Shown here piece after piece: positions 25,058 through 33,485 of a stretch of DNA of 59,701 nt (position 1 is its first letter; each line of letters starts with the position of its first letter). The notes under the pieces are model-generated. The model was not told the DNA's origin. It saw only the letters and a program-made list of their open reading frames with translations, and did no database searches. The translations under genes and the position numbers were made by a program. The stretch spans positions 1 to 59,701 of the forward strand of contig SOJX01000099.1 in the NCBI GenBank assembly GCA_004376375.1, in the 5' to 3' direction. The stretch comes from Planctomycetota bacterium (GTDB lineage Bacteria; Planctomycetota; E44-bin39).

Positions 25058-25711
25058 ATGGAAATATTCATCGATACCGCGGACGTTGAGGAAATCCGCC
25101 GCGCCAACGAGCTCGGCATTATCGACGGCGTTACGACCAACCCCAGCCTTGTGGCGAAAACGGGGCGAAGCTTCCAGGAGGTCGTGGAGGAAATCGTCCA
25201 GATAGTGGACGGGCCGATATCGCTCGAGACCGTGAGCACCGACGCCGAGGGGATGCTGAAGGAAGCCCATCAGCTGGCTGAAATACATCCCAACGTCGTA
25301 ATAAAAATCCCGATGATAGAAGAAGGCCTGAAAGCCGTCCGCACCCTCACGGACGAAGGCATCAAGACGAACGTCACGCTCATGTTCTCCGCCAACCAGG
25401 CGCTTCTTGCGGCCAAGGCGGGCGCGAGCTATGTCAGCCCGTTCCTCGGCCGGCTCGACGACATCGGTCATACCGGAATGGAGATCATCCACGAGATACG
25501 GACGATTTACGACAACTACGGCTTCCCGACGAAGATCCTGGCCGCCAGCCTGCGCCACCCGATCCACGTCAAGGAGGCCGCGATGATCGGCGCCGACGTC
25601 GCGACCATTCCCTACAAAGCCCTCATGCAGATGGTGAAGCACTCGCTCACGGACGTCGGCCTTGCGAAGTTCCTCGCCGACTGGGAAAAGGTGCCGAACA
25701 AGCCGTTCTAA
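25058..25711 (+). CDS. tal: Transaldolase (TalC/fructose-6-phosphate aldolase family)
   Basis: 217 residues from ATG at 25058, directly behind CGGAGGAAACC; the longer open frame upstream is repeat DNA. The short transaldolase type is recognised by [27 protein letters not shown], Lys83 in NVVIKIPM (Schiff base), [28 protein letters not shown] and [10 protein letters not shown]. The [10 protein letters not shown] motif favours transaldolase over true fructose-6-phosphate aldolase. It transfers dihydroxyacetone between sugar phosphates in the non-oxidative pentose phosphate pathway in the cytoplasm. Single-gene transcript with a strong terminator after it. Confidence 0.93.
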   Translation: MEIFIDTADVEEIRRANELGIIDGVTTNPSLVAKTGRSFQEVVEEIVQIVDGPISLETVSTDAEGMLKEAHQLAEIHPNVVIKIPMIEEGLKAVRTLTDEGIKTNVTLMFSANQALLAAKAGASYVSPFLGRLDDIGHTGMEIIHEIRTIYDNYGFPTKILAASLRHPIHVKEAAMIGADVATIPYKALMQMVKHSLTDVGLAKFLADWEKVPNKPF

Positions 25712-25730
25712 CTCTTTTGCAAATTAAAAC

Positions 25731-25764
25731 AAAAACCGGAGCCCATCAAGGCCCCGGTTTTTTT
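25731..25764 (+). terminator. Strong intrinsic terminator of tal
   Basis: 9-bp stem aaaaaccgg/ccggttttt with an inner gcc/ggc pair and a run of seven T, 20 bases after the stop codon. Confidence 0.92.
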
Positions 25765-25781
25765 ATGCCCTCTCAGTGGAA

Positions 25782-26333
25782 TTAAAATTCTTCCTTATTC
25801 TCCGGCGGCGGAATCGTTTTGCGCGTGGCGAACATGCGGGAGATGCACTTGGCGACGTCCTTGAACTCCGATTCGCGAAGCAGCAGAATGCCGTCGCCGT
25901 TTTCAATCAGAATGCTGTCCATGGATTTCGCCGAGTCCTGATACTCCCGGACCGAGCTGACAATCGCAATCGGCCCGTACTCCACCGAGATCTTGACGAG
26001 CGCCACCCACGCAAAAGTCTTCGCCGAAATATCCTGGCTCGTGCTCATCTTCAACAGAATACTATCGATATGCTTGCCCGGGGTAAGTGTGAATTCCTCA
26101 ACCTTGTCGCGGTAGTTCACGTTCACACGGACGTCGCTCTCACGCTCGGCGGACGCGGCGTCGGGGAAAATCTTGTGGTACGCCGCAGGCGGAATAATGG
26201 CCCACGGGCGCTCCGCAGTAATGGCGTCCTTTTCCGGCGAGTGGCCGACCGCGTCCGCGCTCACGCAGCCCGAAAGAAACGCGGCCCCGACAACGCAGCC
26301 GAGCATTACAAGAGACAGCCTTATGGGTTTCAT
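25782..26333 (-). CDS. Lipoprotein, unknown
   Basis: 183 residues from ATG at 26333 (the in-frame GTG at 26348 would swallow the ribosome site AAAGGTGG). Signal MKPIRLSLVMLGCVVGAAFL with lipobox LSGC. The mature domain has strands VNVNYRDKVEEFTLTPG, FAWVALVKISVEYGPIAIV and DSILIENGDGILLLRESEF, and ends in a disordered PPPENKEEF. No family recognised. It is convergent with tal, whose terminator lies in the 70-bp gap. Confidence 0.75.
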   Translation of the reverse strand: MKPIRLSLVMLGCVVGAAFLSGCVSADAVGHSPEKDAITAERPWAIIPPAAYHKIFPDAASAERESDVRVNVNYRDKVEEFTLTPGKHIDSILLKMSTSQDISAKTFAWVALVKISVEYGPIAIVSSVREYQDSAKSMDSILIENGDGILLLRESEFKDVAKCISRMFATRKTIPPPENKEEF

Positions 26334-26351
26334 CTTTCCACCTTTCACGTG

Positions 26352-26480
26352 TATGGTTATTCAGTTATCCGGTTCTCCGGTTATTCAGTTATTCGGTTGT
26401 TCGGTTATAATGAGCTTCGCGCATTATTTTATTACATGCAATGACAAACCGCAATCCAAAATCTGCAATCCCAAATCCGC
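26352..26480. repeat. cggttattcagttatt array and inverted gcggattt word
   Basis: 8-9 bp units of ggttattcagttattcgg type at 26352-26408, then caatccaaaatctgcaatcc (26450-26480), part of the gcggattgcggattt family. They fill the gap between two minus-strand genes. Confidence 0.85.
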
Positions 26481-26484
26481 GATA

Positions 26485-27120
26485 TTACGGTCCACACGTG
26501 CGGCACGGCGGCGCGCCCGCATCGACCGCTTCATCGAAAGATTCGCAACGCACTTTTTTCTTTCTCGCGCGAATCATCTTTTCGCAATCCGGCCTGTGCG
26601 TCAGGCCGATGGAAACCACGTAATATTCTTCCACGTTTTTCCGCGGAACCGACCACACGCCCCGCCCGGCCGCGCGGGCATCACGTTGGGCGGCAATCAA
26701 CCTGTCAATATACCGGACATTCGGCTTTATTTTAAAAACGAATGCCAGTCCGGCCCTGACTATTTCTTCATTAACAAAACGTTTTTCACCGCCATCCTCC
26801 AGCCACATCCACGAGAGAATACGGCTGTATCTGTCTTTCGCTTCAGTCGCGGCCTCAAGGGAAACCTTTCGGCCCTCCAGCATTTTCTTCACATACGCGC
26901 GCGCTTCATCGGCGAATCTATGGCCCTTCTCCGGCGTATCGATGCCGACGAGCCTGTATTCGCGGCCATCGGCCAGTCTGCCGGAATCACCGTCGAAGGC
27001 CTTGCGGACGACGACCTGCTGCACTCCGTTCTGCGCCGGTCGGTCGGATACGGGCGGCAGATTCCGGCTGCGCTCGCGCGTGCTGTAAAAATAAAACATG
27101 CACGCGCACCAGCCGAGCAC
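26485..27120 (-). CDS. Thermonuclease-like (SNase) protein with metal-binding C-terminus
   Basis: 211 residues if started at GTG 27120. The SNase domain (about 35-155) has AFDGDSGRLADGREYRLVG, IDTPEKG and DRYSRIL, and all three catalytic residues Arg56, Glu64 and Arg100 are present. The C-terminus (about 170-211) has HRPDCEK and PPCRTCGP, the short His/Cys motif often found after such nucleases, probably a metal site. A hydrophobic start suggests membrane anchoring or export. The open frame continues upstream through KNFGRQVGFALLFLVLGW to a CTG that overlaps the stop codon of dtd and follows GGAGAAG; that start would give a better signal anchor. Expected to cleave DNA and RNA with calcium. 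Confidence 0.85.
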   Translation of the reverse strand: MLGWCACMFYFYSTRERSRNLPPVSDRPAQNGVQQVVVRKAFDGDSGRLADGREYRLVGIDTPEKGHRFADEARAYVKKMLEGRKVSLEAATEAKDRYSRILSWMWLEDGGEKRFVNEEIVRAGLAFVFKIKPNVRYIDRLIAAQRDARAAGRGVWSVPRKNVEEYYVVSIGLTHRPDCEKMIRARKKKVRCESFDEAVDAGAPPCRTCGP

Positions 27121-27161
27121 GAGGAAGAGAAGCGCAAAGCCAACCTGTCTGCCGAAATTCT

Positions 27162-27605
27162 TCAGGGCGTCTTCTCCAGAATTATCGTCACGGGGCCGTC
27201 GTTAGCCAACTCAACATTCATGTATGCGCCGAAGACCCCCGTCTTCACCGGCACACCGGCGTCGTTGAGCTTCTTTACAAAATACTCCACAAGCGGCTCG
27301 GCATCGCCCGGCGGCATCGCGGGATCGAAGCCGGGGCGGTTGCCGCGCGAAGTGTCGGCGCAGAGCGTGAACTGGCTCACGACAAGCGCTTCGGCGCCTT
27401 TATCCAGAATCGACAGGTTCATCCTGCCTGCGTCGTCTTCGAAAATGCGGAGCTTCGATATCTTCCGGGCGAGGAAGTCCGCCTGCTCCCCGGTATCGCC
27501 CTTTGCGGCGCCCACGAGAACGAGAAACCCGGCCCCGATCTCTGATACGAGTTTACCGTCTATTGAAACGCTCGCTTTTGTAACCCGCTGTATAACGGCT
27601 TTCAT
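27162..27605 (-). CDS. dtd: D-aminoacyl-tRNA deacylase
   Basis: 147 residues, the usual length. Motifs: start MKAVIQRVTKASVSIDGK, FLVLVG, the active-site ALVVSQFTLCAD and the Gly-cisPro-type NDGPVT near the C-terminus. It removes D-amino acids (and glycine from tRNA-Ala) from mischarged tRNAs in the cytoplasm. Upstream of the nuclease gene and possibly translationally coupled to it. A repeat array begins at its start codon, so the promoter must lie in or beyond repeat DNA. Confidence 0.95.
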   Translation of the reverse strand: MKAVIQRVTKASVSIDGKLVSEIGAGFLVLVGAAKGDTGEQADFLARKISKLRIFEDDAGRMNLSILDKGAEALVVSQFTLCADTSRGNRPGFDPAMPPGDAEPLVEYFVKKLNDAGVPVKTGVFGAYMNVELANDGPVTIILEKTP

Positions 27606-27655
27606 TTCAGTCCTTCGGTTCTTCAGTTCTTCAGTTCTTCAGTTGTTCGGTTATA
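27604..27655. repeat. cagttcttcggtt repeat at the dtd start
   Basis: Five to six units of the ttcagtccttcggtt/cttcagttg type with a period of 8-10. The array starts at the dtd start codon, in the gap between divergent genes. Confidence 0.8.
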
Positions 27656-27786
27656 TGGATATATTGTATTGTGCAATGCAGCCGCTTTCAAGCTCAACAA
27701 CAAATTTCTTGAATAAACGCTCCCGGAACCATAAACTTGTCGTTGATTACCGGCATGTAAGCTTATCCCGTATAAAGGAATCTGAC

Positions 27787-28242
27787 ATGAAAAACATCAT
27801 AATTCCCGCTATTTTATTCACACTTTCCCTCACCGTCTTCGCCGCGGGCTGCGTATCGCCGGAATCGGCCCTGCCCGCCTACGACCCTGAAGCGGTGGTG
27901 GTATCGGAAGCGCTCGCGAATATCCCGGAAGGCTCGACCAAGATGATAAAGGAAGAGGTTGCCGATTGCGGCGAGGTGACCGTCGATATCGTTTCCGCCA
28001 CGACGGACCTGCCCAACCACTTCCACCGCAAATCGAATGAAATCGCGATTTTTCTGGAAGGGACCGGGGAGTTTATCTTCGAGGGCCGCGCGCCGATCCA
28101 GATCAGGCCCGGAACCGTGCTTTTCATACCGAAAAACCAGCAGCACTCCTTTAAAAACGGCGGCGGACGCTACACCGTTATCCGGATTTTCGCACCCCAC
28201 TTCGAGTCAAACGACAGGATAAAGGTGGAAGACGAAAAGTGA
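27787..28242 (+). CDS. Cupin-fold lipoprotein
   Basis: 151 residues from ATG at 27787 with AAAGGA upstream. Signal MKNIIIPAILFTLSLTVFAA with lipobox AAGC. The mature part is a single cupin_2 domain: HFHRKSNEIAIFLEGTGEF (metal-binding His pair and Glu), IQIRPGTVLFIPKNQQHSF (Pro-Gly turn and His) and a C-terminal strand. All four usual metal ligands seem present. A lipid-anchored cupin is unusual; a sugar or small-molecule binding or isomerase role is possible. The stop codon lies inside the first unit of the next repeat. Confidence 0.82.
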   Translation: MKNIIIPAILFTLSLTVFAAGCVSPESALPAYDPEAVVVSEALANIPEGSTKMIKEEVADCGEVTVDIVSATTDLPNHFHRKSNEIAIFLEGTGEFIFEGRAPIQIRPGTVLFIPKNQQHSFKNGGGRYTVIRIFAPHFESNDRIKVEDEK

Positions 28243-28408
28243 AAAGTTTAAAGTTTAAAGTTAAAAGTTAAAAGTTAAGAATTATAAGAATATTTAACCG
28301 CCGGGCTTGACTGACGGGTCTTTCCGAAAAAAACATGCTGCAAGCTGCGCAAATCAAAGGATTCTTGTCTTTTAACTTTTAACTTAAAACTTTTAACTTT
28401 TAACTTTC
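28236..28408. repeat. Inverted pair of aaagttaaaag arrays between convergent genes
   Basis: Left array (28236-28278): aaaagtttaaagtttaaag and ttaaaagttaaaag. Right array (28366-28408): the complement, cttttaacttttaactt. The centre is a TA-rich bit and a gccgggcttgac word. The arms could form an imperfect hairpin of about 40 bp. Both ends overlap the stop codons of the flanking genes. Confidence 0.88.
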
Positions 28409-29756
28409 AGCGCAGCACCCTCGCCACATTCACGCGCGCGGCGCGGAGCGCGGGAGGCAAACCGGCCGCTATCGCAATCGCTATTCCGAAAACGATGGCA
28501 CAGACAAGATACCACCACGGGGTTATGAAAAACGTTTCAGGCTTGAGCGGGAAATCAGGCAGCCGCGCCACGGCGAAGGAGTCCGCAATCCACATCGCAA
28601 GATATGAGAGAAACACGCCGGCAATGCCGCCTATGAGCCCGATAAACGCCGCCTCGAACACGTAGACGAAACCGATGTCCCACCGCCGCGCGCCGACGGC
28701 CCGGAGAATCGCGATGCGGCTCGCCTGGACCATGACGTTGATAGTGAGGCCGAGGAAGATGCCGACGCCCGAGAGGATGAGGATAATAAGCCCGACCAGC
28801 GTTACGCCCATCTGGACGACGCGGAAAAACATGGTGACTTTTTCCGCCACTTCCTTGCCCGAGGTGATATGGTAGGCCGCTGAAAGCTCTTTCACCAGGG
28901 TGCCGACCTCCGTCGGGTCCTTGGCCACAATGACGGCGTTATAGTATGCGACCGGCCTGTTCTTCCTCTTGTGATAGTATTCATACCATTTGTACAGCGC
29001 TTTGGCCGGAACCGACACTCCGATCACCGGCACCTTGCGCGAAAACCCGACCAGCTTCATTTCGATCTTTGCCTTCGCCTCCGCACCTTCCATCGAAGCG
29101 CCGAGATCGGCCCGGAAGGGCCAGGACATGAATTCTTCCCGCAGCGAGCCTTTCTTCAGGGCCAGCTTCTTTATCGTGGAAAAGAAACCGAAATCCTTCT
29201 TCATGAGAAACGGGAAATGCTCGGGGATAACGCCCTTCTCGAGCGTGAGGTAAAATTCCTCGTTTATTACAAACGGGACTCTGAGCCTCTTGTTATCGGG
29301 ATTATAATTCTCAAAGATTCTTCGGAGGCTATCCGAGGCGTTGCCGAGCTCGGCCGGTTCTATGCCGTAGATGTTTATGGGAAGCGACTGCTCCGGGTAT
29401 TTCACCCAGTAAAACTTGGGCGGAATCCTGACCGCGATTTCGCAGGGAAAGTCCGGCTTCATCCGCGGATGCACGGCAAGCACTTCCGGCCTTTTGCGCA
29501 TCCGCCGAATCAGCTTTTCGTCGATGTTGAAGAGCTTGCTTTTGCGCTCGTCCAGCGAGCGCTCGACGCGGATGTGCGTCTCGGGGAAGGGCTCGATAAT
29601 CCTTTTACGGACCGTATCCTCGACGCCGGTGAGAAGGGAAAAGAGGAAGATAAGGCTCGCGACGCCGACCGAGATGCCGCCCGCAAGGACAAGCGTCTGC
29701 CCGAGGTGGCGGGAGATGCTCTTGAAGCTGATACCGGTAAGGTTCGTTATCCGCAC
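28407..29756 (-). CDS. ABC transporter permease, FtsX/MacB type
   Basis: 449 residues from a GTG at 29756. A first membrane helix (LVLAGGISVGVASLIFLFSL) is followed by a large periplasmic domain (about 45-315) and then three C-terminal helices (VTLVGLIILILSGVGIFLGL; DIGFVYVFEAAFIGLIGGIA; a last one before PPALRAARVNVARVLR). The cytoplasmic loop RIAILRAVGARR is the usual coupling motif of the FtsX family. This topology fits MacB/LolCE mechanotransmission transporters, which move lipoproteins, peptides or other envelope substrates. Its partner ATPase is the gene just upstream. A repeat array sits between the two. Confidence 0.9.
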   Translation of the reverse strand: MRITNLTGISFKSISRHLGQTLVLAGGISVGVASLIFLFSLLTGVEDTVRKRIIEPFPETHIRVERSLDERKSKLFNIDEKLIRRMRKRPEVLAVHPRMKPDFPCEIAVRIPPKFYWVKYPEQSLPINIYGIEPAELGNASDSLRRIFENYNPDNKRLRVPFVINEEFYLTLEKGVIPEHFPFLMKKDFGFFSTIKKLALKKGSLREEFMSWPFRADLGASMEGAEAKAKIEMKLVGFSRKVPVIGVSVPAKALYKWYEYYHKRKNRPVAYYNAVIVAKDPTEVGTLVKELSAAYHITSGKEVAEKVTMFFRVVQMGVTLVGLIILILSGVGIFLGLTINVMVQASRIAILRAVGARRWDIGFVYVFEAAFIGLIGGIAGVFLSYLAMWIADSFAVARLPDFPLKPETFFITPWWYLVCAIVFGIAIAIAAGLPPALRAARVNVARVLR

Positions 29757-29782
29757 TGTGTGTCCGTTACAAAAATGCTATA

Positions 29783-29816
29783 TACTCGGTACTCGGTACT
29801 CGGTACTCGGTACTTC
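29783..29816. repeat. ggtactc tandem array inside an operon
   Basis: Four to five near-perfect 7-bp units ctcggta, almost identical to 1101-1136 (both end in ggtacttctt). It occupies about half of the 63-bp gap between the ATPase stop codon and the permease start codon. Confidence 0.9.
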
Positions 29817-29819
29817 TTC

Positions 29820-30485
29820 CTAGTATTTAACTATCCGGCCCTTCTCAATCGTTATTGTCCGCGGCACGCGCTCCAGCACTTTCGGGTCGTGCGATACAAG
29901 AACTATCGTCATGCCCCCGGCGTGGAGCTCGTCTATTATATTCAGGGCTTCGTTCTCGGCCTCCGAGTCGATATTCGCCGTCGGCTCGTCGGCCAGCAGT
30001 ATTTTCGGCTTTGTAACAAGCGCCCTTGCAAGCGCGACCCGCTGGCACTGGCCCGTCGACAGGGTGCCGACGCGCGAATCTATCTTGTCGGAAAGACCCA
30101 GGCGGTTCAGCACGTCGGCGGCGAGCTTTTCGCGCTCGGAGCGGGACGTCCTCGTAAGAAGCAGGGGCAGCACGGTATTTTCGAGCGCGGTCTCCCAGTC
30201 GTTAAGGTGAAACGACTGGAAGACGAAGCCGATGGTTTTGTTTCTGAACGCGGCCAGCCTGCCGTCAGTCGCGCTCTGTACGTTGATGCCGTCGACGTTG
30301 ATGTTGCCCGCGGTTGCCCGCTCGAGGCCGCTTATGACGTTGAGCAGGGTCGTCTTCCCCGAGCCGGAGCGTCCGCTGAGGCCCAGGTATGAGCCCTCCT
30401 CCACGTTCATGGAGACGTGGTCGAGCGCGGTGAGCGAGTCTTTTCCGCGCCCGAAGATTTTGGTTACGTTATCGAGTTTTATCAT
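29820..30485 (-). CDS. ABC transporter ATP-binding protein (LolD/MacB type)
   Basis: 221 residues. Walker A GRSGSGKTT (about 38-46), Q-loop VFQSF, signature LSTGQCQR, Walker B ILLADEP and switch His in VLVSHDP are all intact. The signature LSTGQ instead of LSGGQ is common in this family. It pairs with the permease at 28407 to energise an envelope transporter with no separate binding protein visible. No own promoter could be assigned; the upstream gap is the structured non-coding region. Confidence 0.92.
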   Translation of the reverse strand: MIKLDNVTKIFGRGKDSLTALDHVSMNVEEGSYLGLSGRSGSGKTTLLNVISGLERATAGNINVDGINVQSATDGRLAAFRNKTIGFVFQSFHLNDWETALENTVLPLLLTRTSRSEREKLAADVLNRLGLSDKIDSRVGTLSTGQCQRVALARALVTKPKILLADEPTANIDSEAENEALNIIDELHAGGMTIVLVSHDPKVLERVPRTITIEKGRIVKY

Positions 30486-30584
30486 TTGTCCACAAAACCT
30501 TGGCTGAAATGCCGTTCCATCGACAGGCTTTTATACCATGCGACCGCCCTGCCCCAAAGAAAATTTCACAAAAAGTGAAACGTG

Positions 30585-30881
30585 TTACCCTGTTTTACGG
30601 GTAGTAACAGCAGAAGGCTTGAGGCTTGAGACTTGGGGGAACAGAAAATGAAAAACCGGAAATCAATAGTCCATTTGGCAGCTCAGCTTACTGCGCGCGT
30701 CGGTGCCCCAAAGCCGCACCTCGCGCCACCCGTATGGGCGCGGCATTTCGCGCCTGCAATTTCATTGCCGGAATGCGGTAAAGCCGACTCTGCCGAAAAC
30801 TCAGGTTTTCGGGCGGCTGAGTCTATATCTTTACCGCACGCGATATTACGAAAGATAGGAACCGAAATCATCTGCATCTTC
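30585..30881 (+). ncRNA. Possible structured RNA ahead of a terminator
   Basis: This block has no credible gene but dense complementarity. 30585-30610 pairs tgttac with gtaaca; 30703-30719 pairs gtgc with gcac; 30722-30742 pairs cgcgcc with ggcgcg. The main element is 30774-30838: a 10-bp stem tgcggtaaag/ctttaccgca enclosing gactc/gagtc and an 8-bp stem ccgaaaac/gttttcgg with a TCAG loop. The terminator-like hairpin at 30882 follows. It could be a small RNA or the leader of the 30959 gene. The family is unknown, and transcription direction is inferred from the terminator. Confidence 0.4.
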
Positions 30882-30906
30882 AAGCCTGAGCGTACAGGCT
30901 TTTTTC
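30882..30906 (+). terminator. Intrinsic terminator in front of the paralogue array
   Basis: Stem aagcctg/caggctt with a six-base loop and TTTTTC. It lies 53 bases before the start codon at 30959, so it would end an upstream transcript or act as a leader attenuator. Confidence 0.7.
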
Positions 30907-30958
30907 TTGCAGCCCAAAACGTCATATGGTAACGTAATTATTCTTCGGGAGTACAGAA

Positions 30959-33220
30959 ATGAAAAAACTGATCACCCTTTCGATGCTTGTCCTGCTTCCA
31001 GTCTGCCTGGCGGCTTTCATACCCTTCGCGCTTGCCGGGGAGCCGGTAACCGAGGAGCCCGTAACCGAGGAGCCTGCGCTTCCACCGCTCGAGAAACTCC
31101 TGCCCGAGAAGACCGTCCTGATGGTCACCATTCCGGACTTTCCGAACGCGCGAAGCAAAGTCATGGAGACGGCGCTCCTGAGGCTTGCCAAACAGTCTGA
31201 AATGAGCCAGGCCCTGAAGCCCGCGCTCGAGTTACTTACCGCGAAGTGGAACGAGGTTTCCGACGCCGTCAAGGCCCAGTGCGGGTACTCCCTCGAGGAG
31301 CTCATAGGCAAGCTCGCAGGCCAGGTCAGCCTGGCGATAGTCGATTTCGAGCCGGACGACGAAAGCGCAATCGACCTCCTCATTTCCATCGACGTAACAA
31401 ACCAGATGACAGGCGAGATGCTGCTGCGCAAGGGCGAGCGCATCCTCGCAAATCTGTCGGGAGGCCAACTCCAGCCGAGGCAATACGAAATCGACGGCAT
31501 CGGCGTGGCAACGATTCAACCCGACAAAAACGTGAACTTCTTTTACGGATGCATCAGCGGAACGATTGTGTTCTGCACCAAGGAAAGAACGTTTGAAGGC
31601 GTTATCAGGCGGGCGCTGGACGAGGAAGAAAGCAAGTCGCTTGCCGAGAGCCCGTCCTTTATGGGCGCGGTAAGCGCGGTCAAGAGCGCGGACGCCCAAC
31701 TCTTTGCCTACGCGAATTTCGAGCGTTTCCTTGAAAAAATGGCGGACGAGCTTGCCACCGACCCCGATTTCGAGGGCACCTCCGCAATGCTCGGGTTCAA
31801 ATCCATAAAAAGCATGGCCTATTCCCTCTCCATCGAAAACCGCGTTTTTGTGGACCGCTTCCACCTCTACGCTCCGGGCAAGCGCACAGGCCTCCTCAAG
31901 ATGGCCTCGCTTCCGCCCACCGCATTGAAAACGGCGGAGCGCGTACCTGCCCGCGCCTGCTACTATTTCTCCACGCGGATCGAGGCAAAGCTCTGGATCC
32001 AGTCGCTCCTCGAAGCACTGGATAACTGGGACTCAGCCGCGCATGCCGCGGCGCTTCAGGGGATCGACTTCCTGAAAGCCCAGGGCATCGACATCGAGGC
32101 GCTTCTTCCCATGATCGGAAACGAATTGGGATTATTCGCCGCCCTGTCCAGGGGCATTTCCCCCATGCCCGACTTCGGCATCATGCTCGAGTTGAAAAAA
32201 CCGGACGAGTTCGCCGCACATATCGGCAAATGGCTTGCCAGGTTCGGCCCCGAATCACCGGTAACGTCGGCCGAGTACAAAGGCATAACCATCCACGCCC
32301 TGAACTTCGGAAAAGGATTTGAAGGCATGCCCGCCTTTGCCGTGCACAAAGGCTATCTGACCTTTGCTTCAACGCCGCAGTTGCTTAAGGAACTTATCGA
32401 GCTTTCCGACACTCCGGAGAAAAGTCTGGCAAAGACCGATAAATTCGCCGGATGGCTCAAGCGTGCGGGCGGCGGCGGATGCATCTTCGGAGCTATCGAC
32501 ACGTCAAGCGTCTTCGGTGGATTCTACCAGTTTCTCCTCCAGCAGGCGCGCGTCATGGTCAGGCGCGACAAGCTTCCGCTGAAGCTCGCCGCACTGCCGA
32601 CGGTGGAAACGATAGCGGAATACCTCGAGCCGGTAATAGTATCGGTCAAGTCCAGCGAAAAAGGGATTTCACTCCGCGGCTCCGGGCCCGTGCCCGGACC
32701 CGTTTCGGTGGCGCCGCTCCTGGGAATCATCCTCCCCGCCGTGTTCGTGGCCAACGTTGCAGACAAGCAGACGGGAGACACCGCCGCCGGCGAGGAAAAA
32801 ATCACGGCCGCGGCAAAACTCGATTCAGAGGTCAACCTCGGCAAGATTCTTTTCGCAGCCGTGGAGTACGCGGACGAACACGGGGCATATCCCTCGTCGG
32901 CAAACGGCAACACGCAGATGTTTCAGAAACTTCTGAATGAAGGTTTCCTGACCAACCCGGCCGTTCTGGTCGCGCCCGGAGGGAAGGAACAGGTGGCTGA
33001 AGAAACCGCATCCGGGTTCAAAATTACGGAAAACAACGTATCGTACATGTTCACCGACCAGATACTTCCCCAGTCGGCTCCGGTAAAAGCCATCCTCTGC
33101 TACGAAAAAGGACCGTACAGCGGCGAGGGGAAGCGCGCAGTGCTTTTCGTAGACGGACGCGTTCGGATAATCAAGGACTCCGAGCTCGATCGGCTTTTGG
33201 TCGAGCAGAAGAAAAGATGA
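30959..33220 (+). CDS. Secreted DUF3352-like protein, array member 1
   Basis: 753 residues with signal peptide MKKLITLSMLVLLPVCLAAF...FALAG and a GGAG site. The N-terminal motif ALPPLEKLLPEKTVLMVTIP is shared in form by all five array members. It is followed by two related alpha/beta halves of about 270 residues (SLEELIGKLAGQVSLAIVDF; LPMIGNELGLFAALSRGI). The C-terminal 130 residues (from about 625) differ from the other members: LGKILFAAVEYADEHGAYPS and KRAVLFVDGRVRII resemble the DUF1559/H-X9-DG pilin-like proteins of Planctomycetota, after a hydrophobic stretch VSVAPLLGIILPAVFVANVA. Likely periplasmic. Function unknown. Confidence 0.75.
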   Translation: MKKLITLSMLVLLPVCLAAFIPFALAGEPVTEEPVTEEPALPPLEKLLPEKTVLMVTIPDFPNARSKVMETALLRLAKQSEMSQALKPALELLTAKWNEVSDAVKAQCGYSLEELIGKLAGQVSLAIVDFEPDDESAIDLLISIDVTNQMTGEMLLRKGERILANLSGGQLQPRQYEIDGIGVATIQPDKNVNFFYGCISGTIVFCTKERTFEGVIRRALDEEESKSLAESPSFMGAVSAVKSADAQLFAYANFERFLEKMADELATDPDFEGTSAMLGFKSIKSMAYSLSIENRVFVDRFHLYAPGKRTGLLKMASLPPTALKTAERVPARACYYFSTRIEAKLWIQSLLEALDNWDSAAHAAALQGIDFLKAQGIDIEALLPMIGNELGLFAALSRGISPMPDFGIMLELKKPDEFAAHIGKWLARFGPESPVTSAEYKGITIHALNFGKGFEGMPAFAVHKGYLTFASTPQLLKELIELSDTPEKSLAKTDKFAGWLKRAGGGGCIFGAIDTSSVFGGFYQFLLQQARVMVRRDKLPLKLAALPTVETIAEYLEPVIVSVKSSEKGISLRGSGPVPGPVSVAPLLGIILPAVFVANVADKQTGDTAAGEEKITAAAKLDSEVNLGKILFAAVEYADEHGAYPSSANGNTQMFQKLLNEGFLTNPAVLVAPGGKEQVAEETASGFKITENNVSYMFTDQILPQSAPVKAILCYEKGPYSGEGKRAVLFVDGRVRIIKDSELDRLLVEQKKR

Positions 33221-33463
33221 AGGAAGAAAGGATGAAGTATGAAGGCTGAAGGATGAAAGTTAAGAAGTGTTGAAGTGTTGAAGTGCTGAAGTGTTGAAGT
33301 TAAGAAGGGATTTATATATATTTAGCGGCCGCGCTTGCGCGGCGTTGAATCATATAATGAACAGACAGATAACCGGATAACCGGACAACCGAATAACCGA
33401 ATAACTGAATAACCGAATAACCGGATAACCGAACAACCGAATAACCGGATAACCGAACAACCT
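33215..33463. repeat. Three-word repeat cluster between array members 1 and 2
   Basis: gatgaaggctgaagg units (33217-33260, overlapping the stop codon), gaagtgttgaagtgctg units (33264-33303), a cggccgcgc-ttgc-gcgg hairpin word in TA-rich DNA, then about eleven units of ataaccggataaccgaa type (33362-33463). The last is the complement of the cggttattcggttatt arrays. Confidence 0.9.
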
Positions 33464-33485
33464 ATTTTCATGAAAGGAGCCCGGC

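Noticed and set aside
28971..30392. 473-codon open frame on the plus strand
   Set aside because: Antisense to the permease and ATPase genes and runs through the ggtactc array; no recognisable domain.
30633..30932. 99-codon open frame as a gene
   Set aside because: It runs through the strong hairpins and the terminator, has no homology that I recognise and no ribosome site.
33362..33463. Repeat arrays as a CRISPR
   Set aside because: Units are 8-9 bp, degenerate and contiguous, without spacers of constant length, and no cas gene is nearby.
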